In this document: in pieces, positions 24,201 through 39,200 of the stretch | Layout: every line of letters starts with the position of its first letter | Position numbering within the stretch: position 1 is the stretch's first letter | Source: Diorhabda sublineata | Taxonomy: Eukaryota; Arthropoda; Insecta; Coleoptera; Chrysomelidae | Reading direction: 5' to 3' | Assembly: GCF_026230105.1 (NCBI RefSeq) | Contig: NC_079479.1 | Location: 31,899,385-31,963,384, forward strand | DNA length: 64,000 nt | Made by a program: the position numbers and the translations under genes | Notes under the pieces: model-generated | The model's database searches: none | Told to the model about the DNA's origin: nothing | The model's input: only the letters and a program-made list of their open reading frames with translations

Positions 24201-27200
24201 TTTAATCAGAACTGATTAGTATAAATAAAAAACACGATCGAGTAATCAAAAAAGCGTCGGTATTAAAATTGCGAGACACGCCAAATAAAACTATTATCAA
24301 CTCAGTTAAATTATTAGAAAAACCATTTAGAGTATTTTCAAACACGCGTCAAAATGGCGCATTTAAAATTCCACGCGATATTCACCTGTTTAATGACTTT
24401 ATCTTCCCAACGAGACAGGTCCGTCAAACCATCTTAAGTTTTTCATGCTTGTTATATGAACCGGTTTGAAGAATCGAGTTCCGTCATAATTGGTTTTTAT
24501 TGTGTTTGTTCAGATGACTAGTGCGATTCTATAGAGCAGTAAATTATTATAAATATGCCGTAGGTTTTAACAAATTAACAATTTTTATACACTGCCGACC
24601 AAAAAGACGATAACAATGCTTTAACGTAAAGTTTTGAATCGAGCTGAAATAAGAAAATCACAAGGATGTTTAGTAAAAAAACATTTATAAAAATAAGCTT
24701 CTGTTTCATTGTTGATTTCATCATTCGATTCAATTTTTGGTTTAGAGGAGTTTTCAGGTTTCAAAACAACCAATAGTCGATGGAGGACAGATATGAAGAA
24801 ATTGATCCAATTTGATCGCCATTTTTCTCAACTTGTGCATTATCTTTGGCGTTTGAGGTCGTCTGATAAATAACACATAAACTGTAATTTTGGCTAGTCC
24901 AATCCACGTTTTATTCATGGTCACCATAATACTTCTCCAGTCATGCATTTGTCTCATCTATCTATGATGATGTAGTAAATTTGAAGAGTGTAAATTGGTT
25001 AAATTGTCGATTAGGGTGTCAAAAATAAATGAAAATAAGTGAAAAAATAGTCAAATACGTTAATAATGACAACTTCACATGCAATTTATTCGAGAATTTA
25101 CGTCAATTAAATCTTATTATCTAACCGGATCCGCTTTAATCTCAAGATTTAGTTCTATGCGACGAGAAATTTTTTGGGATTAGGTATTTAACTTACCTGT
25201 TAAATCGTCAGAGTCCACGTCTCTTCTAACTAAAGCTGAAACCGTTTGGGCAGCCGGTAAAGTCCATGCACAAACATGGAGAACGGAATTTAAGCTTCTC
25301 ATTTTATCAGGAGACCAGGAAAGTCCAACTCGGGCCACCCACCAACCGCAGAGGCATACCCACCTGAAAAAAATATAATAAACTAGAGATTCCAACACAT
25401 ATTTTACTTTAGATTTATGTTAAAAGTAGAATATGCATTATAAGAACACAATTTTTTTTGTTTCGAAGCTTTCTGGTACTTTTTTGAAACGTTTATTCCA
25501 TTTTCTTGGTTGTTTATTTATATTTTCCAGTTTTCAGGAATCAAGAAACGTTTTTCCCGCTTGGAATTATGCAAAAAACAGAATAAAATTGTTTGTCGAA
25601 CATCGTACACTCATTTTTACCTAATAAAGTAGCTTATTTCACATATATGCTAAAACATAACAAAACATATATGTATCGAAATGCTTCTTTTTCTTTTATG
25701 GTTTCGAACGATAGAGGGAATACGCGAATATGAATCTGGCTGGGTGCCGAAAGGCAAAAGGCCAAATTTAAGAAGACTCAAGAAGTAGAGAATATGATTT
25801 TTTGAGGTTATATTATTGTTTACAATAGAAATTGAAAGTTTGTTGTGATTTGTGTTCAAATACATAATAGTATCTGCAAGATAATTTAAACGTTAAAATC
25901 AAGTGTTATTACTTTTACTGGAAAATGTATAAAGTAGTTGAATGAATGTTTATTCTCCATAGTGAAGAAAAACATTCTTCACGAATGTCTTGATTTTACT
26001 AACAGGTAAGTTAAAAGTTTAAAAATTATTTCAAGTATGCTTTTCAACACATGTGTGATATTGTTTAATTGACTTTCTTATTTAAAAAATAAGTTTTTTG
26101 TGGTCGTAGAGAAAATAGAGTACACAACTCGTTGGAAAGTGTATTTCGTACTCGTTACGTTTCAGCACTCACTTTCCAAACTCGTTAAGTAATATATTAT
26201 TACAGTCATCAAGCAAAAAATTTTCTCTGATAATTTATTATAATTTCAATGCTTTCTTTTTCGTAGCTAAGTTTCTTACGCAGAAAATTGGTGGTATTGT
26301 GGTAAAGTAAACTTAGAAATACGCTTTCACCAATCAAGTAAGGAAGTTGCTCCAACCATTTCTTGTATTTCAGAGCTTACTGTTTCATTTTTGCAACAGT
26401 TCCTTCTCTTGTTGATTTGGTCACTTTTTACTCAGTTTTGCTGATTCCGGAAACATGCTATCTATATACAAGGAGATGTGCTTCGCATTTTACGTCGTAT
26501 GCAAAAAATATAATAAAATTTGTGGTTTTGATGTTGGGTAAATTCAAAAATACAAATCCAGTGACGAAGCAGTTTCTTCACCGATTTGTTCTATTCCAAA
26601 ACTTACTGTTCCAATTTTTGTAAATTTAAGTACCTTTTCTTGGTCATTTGGTCACTTTAAATTTAGTAGTGCTTGTAATCTCACGTCTACATTCACAAAA
26701 TATAATAAATTTTGTGGTTTTAATGTTGACCTTGAGAACGATATCTCAATATCAAATTTGGAGCTGCTTTACGGGTATCGACGTTTTTCATGAATTCATT
26801 CACAAAACGCCGTTGTCGAATATTTGAATTTACAAGAAAAACCGTGGTTAAGCTTGTATAATTTACATAGACATGTCAAATTTCTGTGTGTCATATGTTT
26901 TTTGTTTATGAAATGTATCTCTACAAGTTTATTTTTTATAAACCACTTTTAAGTATTTGAATTTAAAATTCGTTGGTTGATCCGGACCTTTGTAATCTGT
27001 TCCTTATTTTTCATTTCATTTCAATAAAAATAAATTATTTTTTACATAATTTATGTCTATATTGATCTACTCAATTTATTAGATTATTTGTTATCATAGT
27101 AAATTTGAAATGTTTACTTAAAAGCAGATAACCGAAATATCATTTGATGTATCAACGTTTGTCAATTTTCTTATCTTCTACACGGATCTAGTTGTTTTCT

Positions 27201-30200
27201 ATCCGTTCATTCAGTATCAAAAGCGCCGGGTTGGGGTACTTCAGATGAGATATATTAGACAAAAGAATGATCGATACTTAATGGATTTAATTGATTGATT
27301 CTAATCAAACCACTCTTTATAAATTCATTCATAATTTGCTATAATCGGGACATAATATACAATAAAGATATGGATTGAGGTCACAGTTTTTGAATGCTAT
27401 ATGCAACATCGGATCTGAGCGTAAACGTTCCGATTGGCAACTGACAGAATACCTGATTCAATCTTCTTCATTGCGGAATTCCAGGAAATGATTCATATCT
27501 ATCGCAAATTAAAGCAAGCTTAAATAAATAATTTATATTCTGAACAAAATCTCTTTCCAAACAAGTCGAATGCATCCCACCTAATTAAAGATTGAAGTTT
27601 AAGCAGCAGGCATTATTTAAATCGAATTCTCCGAATATTAGATACAAGTGGATATTCAAATTATCTGAAGATTTATGGCATGTTAGTTGTCGGACCAAGA
27701 TATTTATTCTTGGCAAAGGAAAATAACGAAACGATGGAGAAATAAACGATCTTGTCGAGTTAATAAGATGCTCTATTGTTCCTATATTCGAACTGGTTGT
27801 GTTCTTTTACCGACTGGGAAAAATTGCACGAGTAATTCACAATATAATATATATAAAAGAGACAATGGTCTATTGTAGTTTTCAATTTTATTGGTTTATT
27901 GTTTAAAAAAGTATTCTAAATCAAAGCTGTTTGATAGTTTCAGCAACATGAGTTTATAAAATTATAATTTCCAAAAATTATATGTTACAGGTTTTATTTC
28001 ATCATTAATATTCTCATCAAATGAAAATTTTTTTGCGACAAATCGATTTTATTCATCAATGTAATCTCTTTCAAGAGCAATACAAACATTCCGACGCTTC
28101 TCTAACTTCTCGATACAGTGATTGTAAAGAGATTTGTCTTTTGTCTCAAAATAAGCTTCGGTTTCAGAAATTGCTTCTTCATCTGAGCTGAATTTCTTAC
28201 TAGCGAGCATTTTTATCAGATCAGCGAATAGCCAGTAGTCACTGGGGGTCTGATTTTGACTATACGGTGGATGAGAAAGCAATTCCAAGTGTAATTACCG
28301 TTGCCATCGACTTGTGAATCGGTGAAACTGTTGTTCAAACGATACAACAACTCTACTGACTGTTATGCCTTTGGACACTTCGGACTTGATTCACCGGCTG
28401 CTGTCCACTCAGATGATGATCGTTTTGATTCAAGAGTGAAGTGAAGGATCCATGTTTCATTCATTGTCACATATCGACGCAAAAAATTAAATTTATTACG
28501 TGTAAACATGTCCAAACATTGCTATGAATCATCAATACGTTGTTGTTTTTGATCGACTCTAAGTAAACGCGGCACCCACTTTGAAACAGCTTTTTCATGG
28601 TCAAGTATTCATGCATAATTGTAAACACACTGCCTTCTGATATCATTACGGCCTTAGCTAACTCATACAATTTCAATTTACTATTAGATAAAACCAATTT
28701 GTGGACTTTTTTGATGTTTTCTGGAGTAACCACCTCAGACGACCAGAACGTTCACCATCATCGGTGTCTGATTGACCACGTTTAAATTCATCTGATATTG
28801 TTACAACGAGAGGTGGAAAATTTAGGATATTTTCTTTTGGCACCCGTTTTACTTGAAACTACGAAAGACTAATTCTCGTAGTGTTTACACCGGTCCTATT
28901 ACCCCTAACCAATTCCTCAGACGTGATGATTTGTCTTCATATAATCGTGAACATTTTTAAGTTGCAATTTGAAAGTCAAAATTTCGAGCAGCAAATTTCA
29001 AAAAACTAGCTCAGTCGTTCCTTATTGAACACCGTCATCAACAAAATTAGAATCGATACTTATAACGAAATAAACTTATAATATTTTACAAGTTTCTTAA
29101 TAATTTATTTTTCAAAATTAATTTGATAGATAAAGTCAATAAAACACAGATTATAAATCTTGTTTGTCTTCTCTAATCCAAACATATAATCAATGTCAAA
29201 ATATTAACTGATTTTAATCCTTCAAGAAATTCCGTGCAGTCCGGTCACGCCCACATCGTTACCTGACATATTCTAACCAGATAATACCCGTCGTAACTTA
29301 TTATAGCAACGGAGTAGTTTTTTTTTCTTTATTGCATCGTTCGATCGTATAGGGCTCTAACCGAAGCCGTGTTCGAAGATAATTTAAAACAGAATACCAG
29401 GGGTATGTCCGAAAATGGTATACTACAGAGCAAAAGAAAAATAAAGTTCAGTTTTAATATAATTTTCTATAAGTTCTAATCTTCATGACAACCACGATCA
29501 AGAGTTGTCTAATCTTCATGACAACAACGATCACGGATTGGCACATTCCCTTTTATTATTTTGCTCTTCGTTTGATTTTGGAATTACTTAATGTAGAAAC
29601 TGAATTAAAAGGATGGTACAACAATTAGTATATGGTCCAAATGAAAATGCAAGAGATCGAAAAAATTTTTCTAAAAATTTAGTAAGATAATAGAAAATTC
29701 ATACAGATTAGGAAATAGGTTTAATTTTACTACTTTTTAAAAAAGTAGGTACTGAAAACCCACTAGAGTATCTTAGAGAACAGACTAAGTAAAACCATAA
29801 ACAAGATGATTCTCTATGAATGAAAGACGTTTTTTCGATTATATAGAGTTGTACTTCACTGTCAGCTTTAAAAGATTTCAATTATCTGTTTTTTATATCG
29901 ACATATTACTTATAAATAAACATGAAATTCGATCGGCGTTGGAATTGGTTTTACTTATCTTATTGAATATTAATTGGTTTATATTTTATCTGGATTCCAT
30001 CAGGAGAAGTCCATTTACCTGTTTCAAAATAGAAAGTCATCAATAACATCGAGTTCATCAAGTGATGGATTCAATTTATGTTACTGGTATTAAAATTTTG
30101 GATTATTGAAAGATTCATTTTATTAATTTTGCTTAGGAAACTAATTAAAACCGGAAAATTAATTAGTCTTAAATGACATCATTACACACACAACTGGGAC

Positions 30201-33200
30201 GAAAAAATTAAGAAACATGGAGACCATTTTGAACAGTTTGAGATCTAAAAAGCTAGAAGAGGAAGTTGTCATATTTATCAGTAACGACGTTAACGTTAAC
30301 TTTACGCGAGGATAGAAAAGTTTCACCATACTAGCGGATTGCGAGCGGCTGCGGGAGTTGGAGCGCAACGAAAGCGTCTCGAACACACTGCGGATCTATG
30401 ACAGACAACGTTTTCTTCGTAACGTTTGTACGCAACAGTACAAAATGGCTATTTGCAGCTATCTCGTTGCTCGTTCGCAACGAATTCGCTGGGCGAGCGC
30501 GGTGTGATCGCTCCGCTTTGAAGACGCTCGCAATCCGCCAGTATGATAAGGCCCTTAGTAAATACAATTATATGAAATCTATAGTGAGAACACTACTGAA
30601 TGGTTCATCAATCGTGCTTTTTAAAAATATTCTCGAAAGAGACCAGATAGCAAATCTAGGGTGACCGACAATTTGAAATCTAAATATCAGTTTTCTCGGT
30701 TCATTTGCATTTTTTGGACGTTTTTGTCAAAACAATCACTGGACTAACAACAAGTTTTTAAAAAATAACAACAAAGTAGTCAAATTGTGAAAATAGTGTT
30801 TTTCTTATCTAAGAAAAACTGATAAGTACAAGTTAGTCTGCATTAGATGGTTCACATTACGTAAAAAAATCAGTCTACTATAATAATGTGTAGGAAATCC
30901 GCCTGTATTTATATTTCAATCAGAATTGGAACCAAGAAATTTGTGTTTCACTACAAAAAATCGAAGGCGATATAATATTAAAGATAATCTCTAAAATAAT
31001 TTTTATTAACGCATCGCATTGTTTGCTTTTCAATCCACTTCAAAGTTATAAAAATTTTACAAAATATCTATTTTAGAGAAAAAAGTCTCAGATAAAAAAT
31101 GAATCTCATAAAAAGCTCTATAAAAAAGGTTATCCTTTTGGCTGTTATGACACAAAGTATTTCGACAGGAATCAAATTGACTATTCCTTTCGTGGTTACA
31201 AAGGGTTCGTTTACTTATATAATTAAAGGAGATTTGGTTAAGTTAGTCAATTTGGCTCCTGACGAGATATTTTTGATCGTGCTATATGTTAACGTAAAAA
31301 ATATAGAGCTTTTTATGAGCTTTATCCTTATAAGTTCAAATTTTGTTGACCAGTGTTATTACTACATAAATAAACAAAATTATATAATTTTATTAATAGA
31401 ATCTGCAAATAATTTTCTTTTAAAAGTTCATTAATTAAATTAAATATGAAGTAATTCACATAGACAGTAATTATTATAATTTTCTATCTCTTATTTCTGC
31501 ACCCGTTCCATCCGTTGCTAATTTCTTAAGCTGTTCTGCTCGACTTTAACACGCATGAACTTGACGATAGCAATACGAAGAGAATTTCAGAAACACCTCC
31601 TACACCATGATGTCAGTGCAACTGTAACTAGTTTCCGAATGAGTTATACCAAAGACTTTCGTGTGTCTGTTAATTATCGAAGGTGTTTCTTAGATTTATT
31701 TCTCCATCGGTAAATTGTCAATTAGTACCGTGATGCGAATACAACTTTGTATTAACATGAAAATGTAGATGACGCATTTATTTTATCTCCTATGTAATAT
31801 TGAATGGTGTTTATGAAGGGACGATTCTCATGAAATCTTGAAATTCCTGCCATAGCAGCTTTTAAAATAAATCTAACCGACTTAGGAAGTTTTTTCTTCG
31901 AAAGAACATCATCAAGGATAAAAATCATTCCCTCACTATGTCCCAATATCCAGATTAGAACATAGTCGAAAGTTTTTATCAAAAAAGTTTTTCAAAAATA
32001 CGTTTGGAACTATGACTTATCTATTGTAAATACAACAAACTTTTTCTGAATTTCAGATCATCAGTCATCAAATACTTGTCTAATGTTAACGCAATATTTG
32101 TCCCATGAAAAATAAACTTTCCCTCACAGTATTACCAACAGTTGATAAGTAAGTATATTTTTGAGGACTAATAATCCGATTAGTTTTTGACAGTTGGTAG
32201 TAGACTTCATATCGTAGACACATCAAATATTTGTCTAATGATGTTAACGCAATATTTGTCCCATGAAAAATAATCTTTCCCTCACAGTATTACCAACAGT
32301 TGATAAGTAAGTATATTTTTTAGGGCTAATAATCCGATTAGTTTTTGACAGTTGGTAGTAGACTTTATATCGTAGAAGTTTGTTGGAAGAAGATTTCATT
32401 GAAATTTTTTAAATATTGCATTTTACTCATTCATTCCATCACAGTGACGAATAAAAAAATTATATTTCAATTTTGATGACGTACTTATGATTTGTTTTGT
32501 CATTCCCTCACAGTCATTTCCTTATTTTGAATAAACGGGAGGGAATTATGAGGTAATTATCAAACTAGATCGATCCGGTTTTCGTAAATTTTTGCTTATT
32601 GAAACTTAATTGAATCTCAATTTGGTTTATTTTATAATTTATAAGTTAATTTCATATGTATGTAAAAAATAAATAATACGATTTCATAAAGAATAAATCA
32701 TTTTCTAACCTCACATTTAAATAATCAAAACTCATTTATTCTCATTCTCATTTATTGATAGGTAATTTCAAGATTTGATCAGAATTACCCAAAAACTAGT
32801 ACAACAAATATTATTAATTATAAGTTCTTATAGTTTACTTTTATATTCCCATCGAGTTTTTCGAACCCCATTGCTAAACTCATTGTATTCAACCCTCGAC
32901 AGAAATTTAACTAATTAGTACACTCGAACTGACAAATGCTACTTCAGATCTATTTAGAAATCTCTGGTGATTTAAGTACAAAGATTTTAACAACGAAATA
33001 CGGTTATGTGAAAGTATATAGACAAAAAAACTGTATAGTGTATACTGTAAACGTATTCGAAGCTGCCATTATTAGATGAGAGAGTGTAGAACGAAAGACT
33101 TTACTAGTCTATAAATAATAGGTATATAGACCAGGCAAATTTTTTAACGTCAAATATTATAGCTGATCCTCACTTGCACGCGAATCACGGCGTAAATAGC

Positions 33201-36200
33201 AGCGCTAATCGCGAATAATATTGCCAACAATCTACATTTGCAGGTTCGCGCCGCGCTCTTGACGCCTATGTACGTCTTGTAATAAAAGTTCATTTTTAGT
33301 AGGTATGGACAGTGAAAACACTACAGCAAGTGCTTTACTACTTTGCGCAATTTATAGTTGCACCTTAAAGAAATAATTGCTACTGAGCGACTGAGCAAAC
33401 CGAGCGACTGCGAGCCCTTTATCGCCGGACAAAAACCGACAATTTTCAGGAAACGAGCCGCCCAGAGTATGCCAATCGGATCCACACTCATGCCTCGCGG
33501 TTGGTTCGACTTTGAACATTCTTAAAGTCAAAATATTACAGTCTGGTAACCATAGAATACCTCTGGTCCATTGAAGGTTGACCTGATTATTTAGTCCGAG
33601 TGAAAAAAGTCATATCTTGCATTACCAGACTCACATTTACTAATGGACTTACGGTTAATTTTTCTTTTTCATTTTTGTGACGGGTTCCACATAAACGTAT
33701 AAAACTCACAGCTGGGGGAGTACTAGCAATCGCATGCAGATGGTAAAATATTGGTAAGGGTAGTTGGTATGAAGAATCTGACTCGCATATCATCAGTTTT
33801 TGAGCCGTCGGTGTAAAACACCATATACACTGATGGCAAGTAGTACGGTCAATATATTAATTAGATTGTGTTTCGATCCATTTTATTATAGTAGAGCCCG
33901 AACGATCACTCAGTCAATTTGTTAAAGTCTATAAATATTTTCTACTATGTCAAACTGTCATAATCAGTACTATAATCTAGTTATATCAAATTTATATCTA
34001 TTATAGAAATTTCTAAACGTTAACAAATCAGAATACATATTTGTGATATTTATTTTGCATCTATGGAAAAAAATTCTCGCTTCACTGGTCTAACGACTGT
34101 TCGACGTTGGTTTCACCATTAATCCATTGAAAGAGATAACATCGCTCGGTCGGTTAATAACAAATCATGGGATGCCGTGAAGAACCCGTGGAGATCGTAA
34201 CATTGACTGCTTAACGCCTCGTTAAAACCGAAGACAAAAAATTTAATACGAATATTTTACACTTGTTATAATGTTGAATCACGACGTTTTCTTGGTTTGG
34301 ACAGCTCGGCGTGAGAGAGATGGAAATATTCAGGTTGACGACCAAGCAATCGATGGTACATACCTTAACAGCCGCTCTCTGTTATTGAAGGTTGATTTTT
34401 AGGAAGTTGTAATAGCGTGAAGGTCGTTTTTTGAAAAGGGTATTCGTATATGTAACTATTGGTACGCATTCTGTTATTTATTTATTTATTTAAATACTAA
34501 TCCTATTATATACAAAAGCCATAATTAATAATATTTATGGTCGTCACGTCACATCAATACAAAAATAAGGGTAAGTAATTTGATAAGTTAATGGAACTTC
34601 AAGTGTCTAAGGGACATATGGAACTGCTTAAGTAAGACGTTGAGGACGGTCAGTTTAAAATAAATTTTAACGAATACAATAGTAAATAGAAGTTAAATAG
34701 GTAGATTTATGATTCTTCACAGTTAGATTAAGGTTAGGAAACAGGAAAAAGTCACTGGGGATCAGATCTCGTTAATACGGAGGGTGATGAACAAATTCTA
34801 AATGCAATATTTGAATATCAGTCATAGCAATCATCGAAGTGAGACAAGAAGCGGTGTCCTGACGGAAAAGATTTATTTCTCTTTAAACGCGATCACTTAT
34901 AACAAGAAACTTTTGATCTGGAAGATCAACTGTTTTTTTTTATTTTAGAAAATTGAAAATATTTGGTAAATATAACGTTTTTTTTTTAATACTCTGAATT
35001 CCAATACGTAAAAACATGTAATGTCAACATAAAACACATATAGTAACAGGTAACTCGGCAGCTACCTTTATTATCAAATATTTAAACTGACAACTTGTGG
35101 ACATGTTTTTTTTAGTATATTCTTGTTGAGAAGTGGTTCACTACAAAAAAATTCTAACCATAAATATTGTTGTGTCAACCGTCGTTCAAGACACCCAAAC
35201 TAAACAAGGAAGAATCGCCAGTATTTGAACAAAGTTTGAGAATATTTCTCACCATTAGATTTCCATGTTTATATTTCTATTTACTAATGTAGTAGTAGGT
35301 GCTCTCTAAGAAAAGCACTAATGTATATAGGGATGTCCGCAGACAAAAAAATATTTCATACGTCGACTACGTTAATGTTTCTGTAGATCAAAGAATAACC
35401 AGAAATCGCACATGGCTAAATCAGGCGTTGAAAGTGGATATTCGATGACTGTTACATTTTATTCACGGAAAATTCAGTTATCTTATGTACAGTGGGTGAC
35501 TTGCAGCAAACAATGACGCGAATATTGACTGATAATTTTAAGTACTTTTGAACATGGACATCGCGCAAGATATTCAATGTTCAAGATGCAAAGATTATGG
35601 ACAAAGTACAGGCCGCGGGACAAATACGGCCCTCGGTCCAGTTTAATTCGGCCCGCGACAGGGTTTTGAATAAAGGAAAGCACCGAAAACTGGTACACAT
35701 AGACATTGACTCCATTTGTGGGTAGTATCTAATATTACTTGACGAGCAAGTTTGCACTATTTTCCAGAAAACTAGTCAAAAATGACTTATTTTTTACTAA
35801 AAATGCAGTTACGGAAGACAAACTTAAGAGTTAGATATGAGACAAACGTGGAATGTCTTTATGAAGATTCAAAGACATCGAGGTTATCGAAGACGACCTG
35901 GACATTTTCAGCATGCTGTTTAATGTGCATAATTTTTCGTTTTATCTGGTACTCCCTCTAAAAAGTTTGTCCAATTATGATGTAGACGAAACTCCACGTA
36001 TTCTTTATTGAACTACGCTCCGAGATATTCGAGAAGATATCTTGAGTAGGAGCACGGAAAAATACCTATATCACAAAGTAGATCTCAGTACTCCAACCCG
36101 TAAATTATCCTTCATAAAGCAGGGCACAACGGCTGAATTTCTAAGGCTACCATTATCCGGGATGCAGGGAGGTTAGGGGGGCATTAAATCAAATGGGAGC

Positions 36201-39200
36201 GATTAGACTAGGGATGCCACCGGAGGCTCGATTTTGTGCATCCCGGCTGAGACTGCTGACTGCACTGCACGTATCGTCTCGAGTCGAGTGATTACTGTGT
36301 CGAGTAAAGTATATTTTTAGTGTGTTTTGCGATGGAAAGTGAAGGGTTTGATGACGTGAGTGAAAGTGTTGTGGATGACATAAGAAATGCTCCTTCGGAA
36401 GGCTCGTCTCTGGAAGAACCTGAACCTGAGCTTAAGGAAAACAAAAGTAGGCCTAAAACCAAACAAAAAGAACTAGAACTAAAGAAGAAAAAGAAAGAGC
36501 TGAAACGTATTGAAAAATATAACAAACGATAACAAACTGGACGTAGAAAATTTAATATGTGAAGTGGAAAAACATCCTTGTATTTGGGATACAAAGTTAG
36601 AAAGCTACACCAACAAGATTGACAAACTGAATGCATGGAAATCTTTTTTAACACGACGGACAGCTAAAAAGGGGTCCACACTAAACTTCCTTTTGCACGA
36701 TGCCTTCTTTTCTTAATTAGTAACATCATCAGCATTCGTTGGGGACATATTGACGACTGGCAAAAAAATAAAATAAAATAGCAGTCCGGGATGCTAGCAT
36801 CCCAACACAAATTCGACTCAAAGTGGGATGCTACCATCCTAGTATAATGGTAGCTTAAGCGGTCGGTTCAATTAGAAACAGTGTAAATGTCTGTTCTCAA
36901 ACTACCCGGAACTCCCAATACTTATCATTTTCTCTTTGAACCTTTCATATCTCGGAACTGCGTTTTATAAAATTAAACAGTCGTGGTGGAAATCCTTTTC
37001 GACTAATCAATCTGTAAGGAAATCTACAATTTACGCGAACGGAAAGAAATTATAATAATTACATAAATTATCTTGCGTGACCATGTTATTGGTCTTTTTT
37101 TTTATTGTTTTTGTGTTTAATATCTTAAATATTCAAATTTTAAAATCTTATTTCATGACCGGTTACCTTCTACATACAACTTCTGGTATTTCAGTATTCA
37201 CCATTATCTCTTTTAATTCCGTATTTCCCTGATTTCTATATTTAATCTATTTTCTTTAATCTTCTAATATTCTTCTTTCTTTTTACAATTTCACATTTTG
37301 TTTATCTTTCTAATTGTCATTTTTTTTCTTTTTCAACAATGCACTTTCGTTTTCGTTTTTCTTTCTTATTTACTGCAGGAACTATTCATATAATTTGCAT
37401 TTATATGACTTTTTTCATTCGTGAAATATCAGGTATTCTCCACATCGTGAAATAATGTGGAAGGTTCTGCTGTAGGGTTCTTAAAATCTCTATATATTTT
37501 GCTTAATTTGAAACACGGAGAATATGGTATCTTTTTTAATTAACATAATAATTTAATTTTTCATGGTATAACTAACAAAGTTTATTTTTCTTTAGTAATA
37601 AACGTGAATTGTCTGTTAGTTTTCAGATGATGTTAAGAGTGCAGTTTTATTATAAACATACCACCAACAGAACGAGGTCCGTTTTCAATTATAGAAAAAA
37701 AGGTAAATAAATAGTTTTAAAATGATATTGAATAAAGAAACTTATTAAAACGATCATTTATTCCAATTAATTACAAAATAATAAGTCAACTATAAGAGAG
37801 AATAATCCAAATTTCTGTACAATCACTATGAGCCTTTTGTTAGCCATAATCAAACAAAATTGGAACTACTTAGAAGGAAAATCACCAGGGTTCAGATATA
37901 GAGAATACGGTTGATGCAGGAGCCTCTTATTCAAATTGGGCCGTTTTTCCACGATTTCGTTCTTCAAATGCACCACGTTGTAGTTGAATAGATTTGGCAA
38001 CGTTTTCTTCACCTTATGTTGTTGGATTCTTACGCAGTTAATAACATCTCATCTCGCAGTAATGATAAAATCGGTCCCGATGTGTGTTGATTTAATTTAC
38101 GTTTCTTACAAATAGATTTAAACGATTCAGTTACAAAATTTATTTGTTGAACAAGTTTTAAATCTCAATTTGTTAGATAATAATGAAACGCCAATGATTT
38201 TAACACCGTCTCGTATCGAACAATCCGCCGACTAGAATGTGGTACCATTGTCCTGCCGACTATAAATTTTCTTGTTAATGTACAATTGAAACTGTCTATG
38301 TACATCACAGAAACGTATTTTAAACTTAACATTAAACCTTTTACTGTCATTTATAGTGACATTTCATGTAATTTATGTACAATAGTTACCATGGAGTTAT
38401 TATGTCCGAGGAAATTCATGTCGTTGACTAACTATTTAATACAGTGAATATGTGCTTGAAAGGACATGTAGTAGGTTATTTAATTAAATTACCTCGTATA
38501 ATTTCGATTATATAATCCATGGTAAAATAGGCTTATTTGACGTTTCTCAATAAGTTAAAAACGTCGCAATTGAGGAATCTAACAAAATGTCAACATCAGC
38601 TGATGACCTTCGCTATGGGGTGAAGAAATGCTTTTACTGTAAGTTTCTGCGTGGCTTGTGAACTTAATTGTTCGATTTTAGACCTTATTATTTACAGTTT
38701 TATCACGAAATTGCCTTTCCTCTACCACGAGTTGAGTCTCAGTTCGTCTCTAGCAGTCATTGCCCGGGTTTCAGAAGCATGAGAACGTTTTCACTCTCTT
38801 CTGTATCTCCATTGCAATCTCGTTGTTATCAGTTATGAGAGACCCAAGATATTTGAAGTTGTCAACCCGATCGAAGGTATAGTTATCTACCGTAAACGCT
38901 GCCATGTCTGCGTGTTCTCAGTGCGTTTTAGCTCTGCTCGATTGGATTCTTCATTGAATCTCCGGAAGTCCTCTCTAACATCTATTTCCCTTCTGCTTAT
39001 CAAGTTAACATCGACTGCGTACACCCTTCTCTCTTGTGTAGGGTTGATCCGCAGCCTTCTAAATATTCTTTCCAAGGTCAGGTTAAACAAAATACAAGAA
39101 AGAGCATCCTCTCGCTTAAGATCTCTTCTGACGAAGAATCGGCGTGATGTTGATGAAAAACAATAAGAAAAAGAACCAGAAGAAGATCAAAAAGAATACA

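Larger units (their letters stand above)
19815..25196 (-). other. fz4 intron 3
   Basis: A 5.4 kb AT-rich intron. It holds a perfect-looking hairpin (20709-20804) and a mariner-family transposase N-terminal relic (21236-21450), both listed separately. A stretch at about 22192-22255 resembles one at 38628-38690. No nested gene is supported; open frames up to 76 codons show no similarity to known proteins. Confidence 0.75.

Noticed and set aside
31099..31434. Plus-strand 111-codon frame with a hydrophobic start
   Set aside because: No similarity recognised, composition typical of AT-rich intron, and no splice or promoter support; left out of the gene list.
34083..34260. Possible Tc1/mariner N-terminal fragment (TGLTTVRRWFHH...)
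   Set aside because: The match is too short, with no second block in order.
35480..35700. Possible hAT-like fragment near a GC-richer patch
   Set aside because: No conserved transposase motif could be read in any frame.
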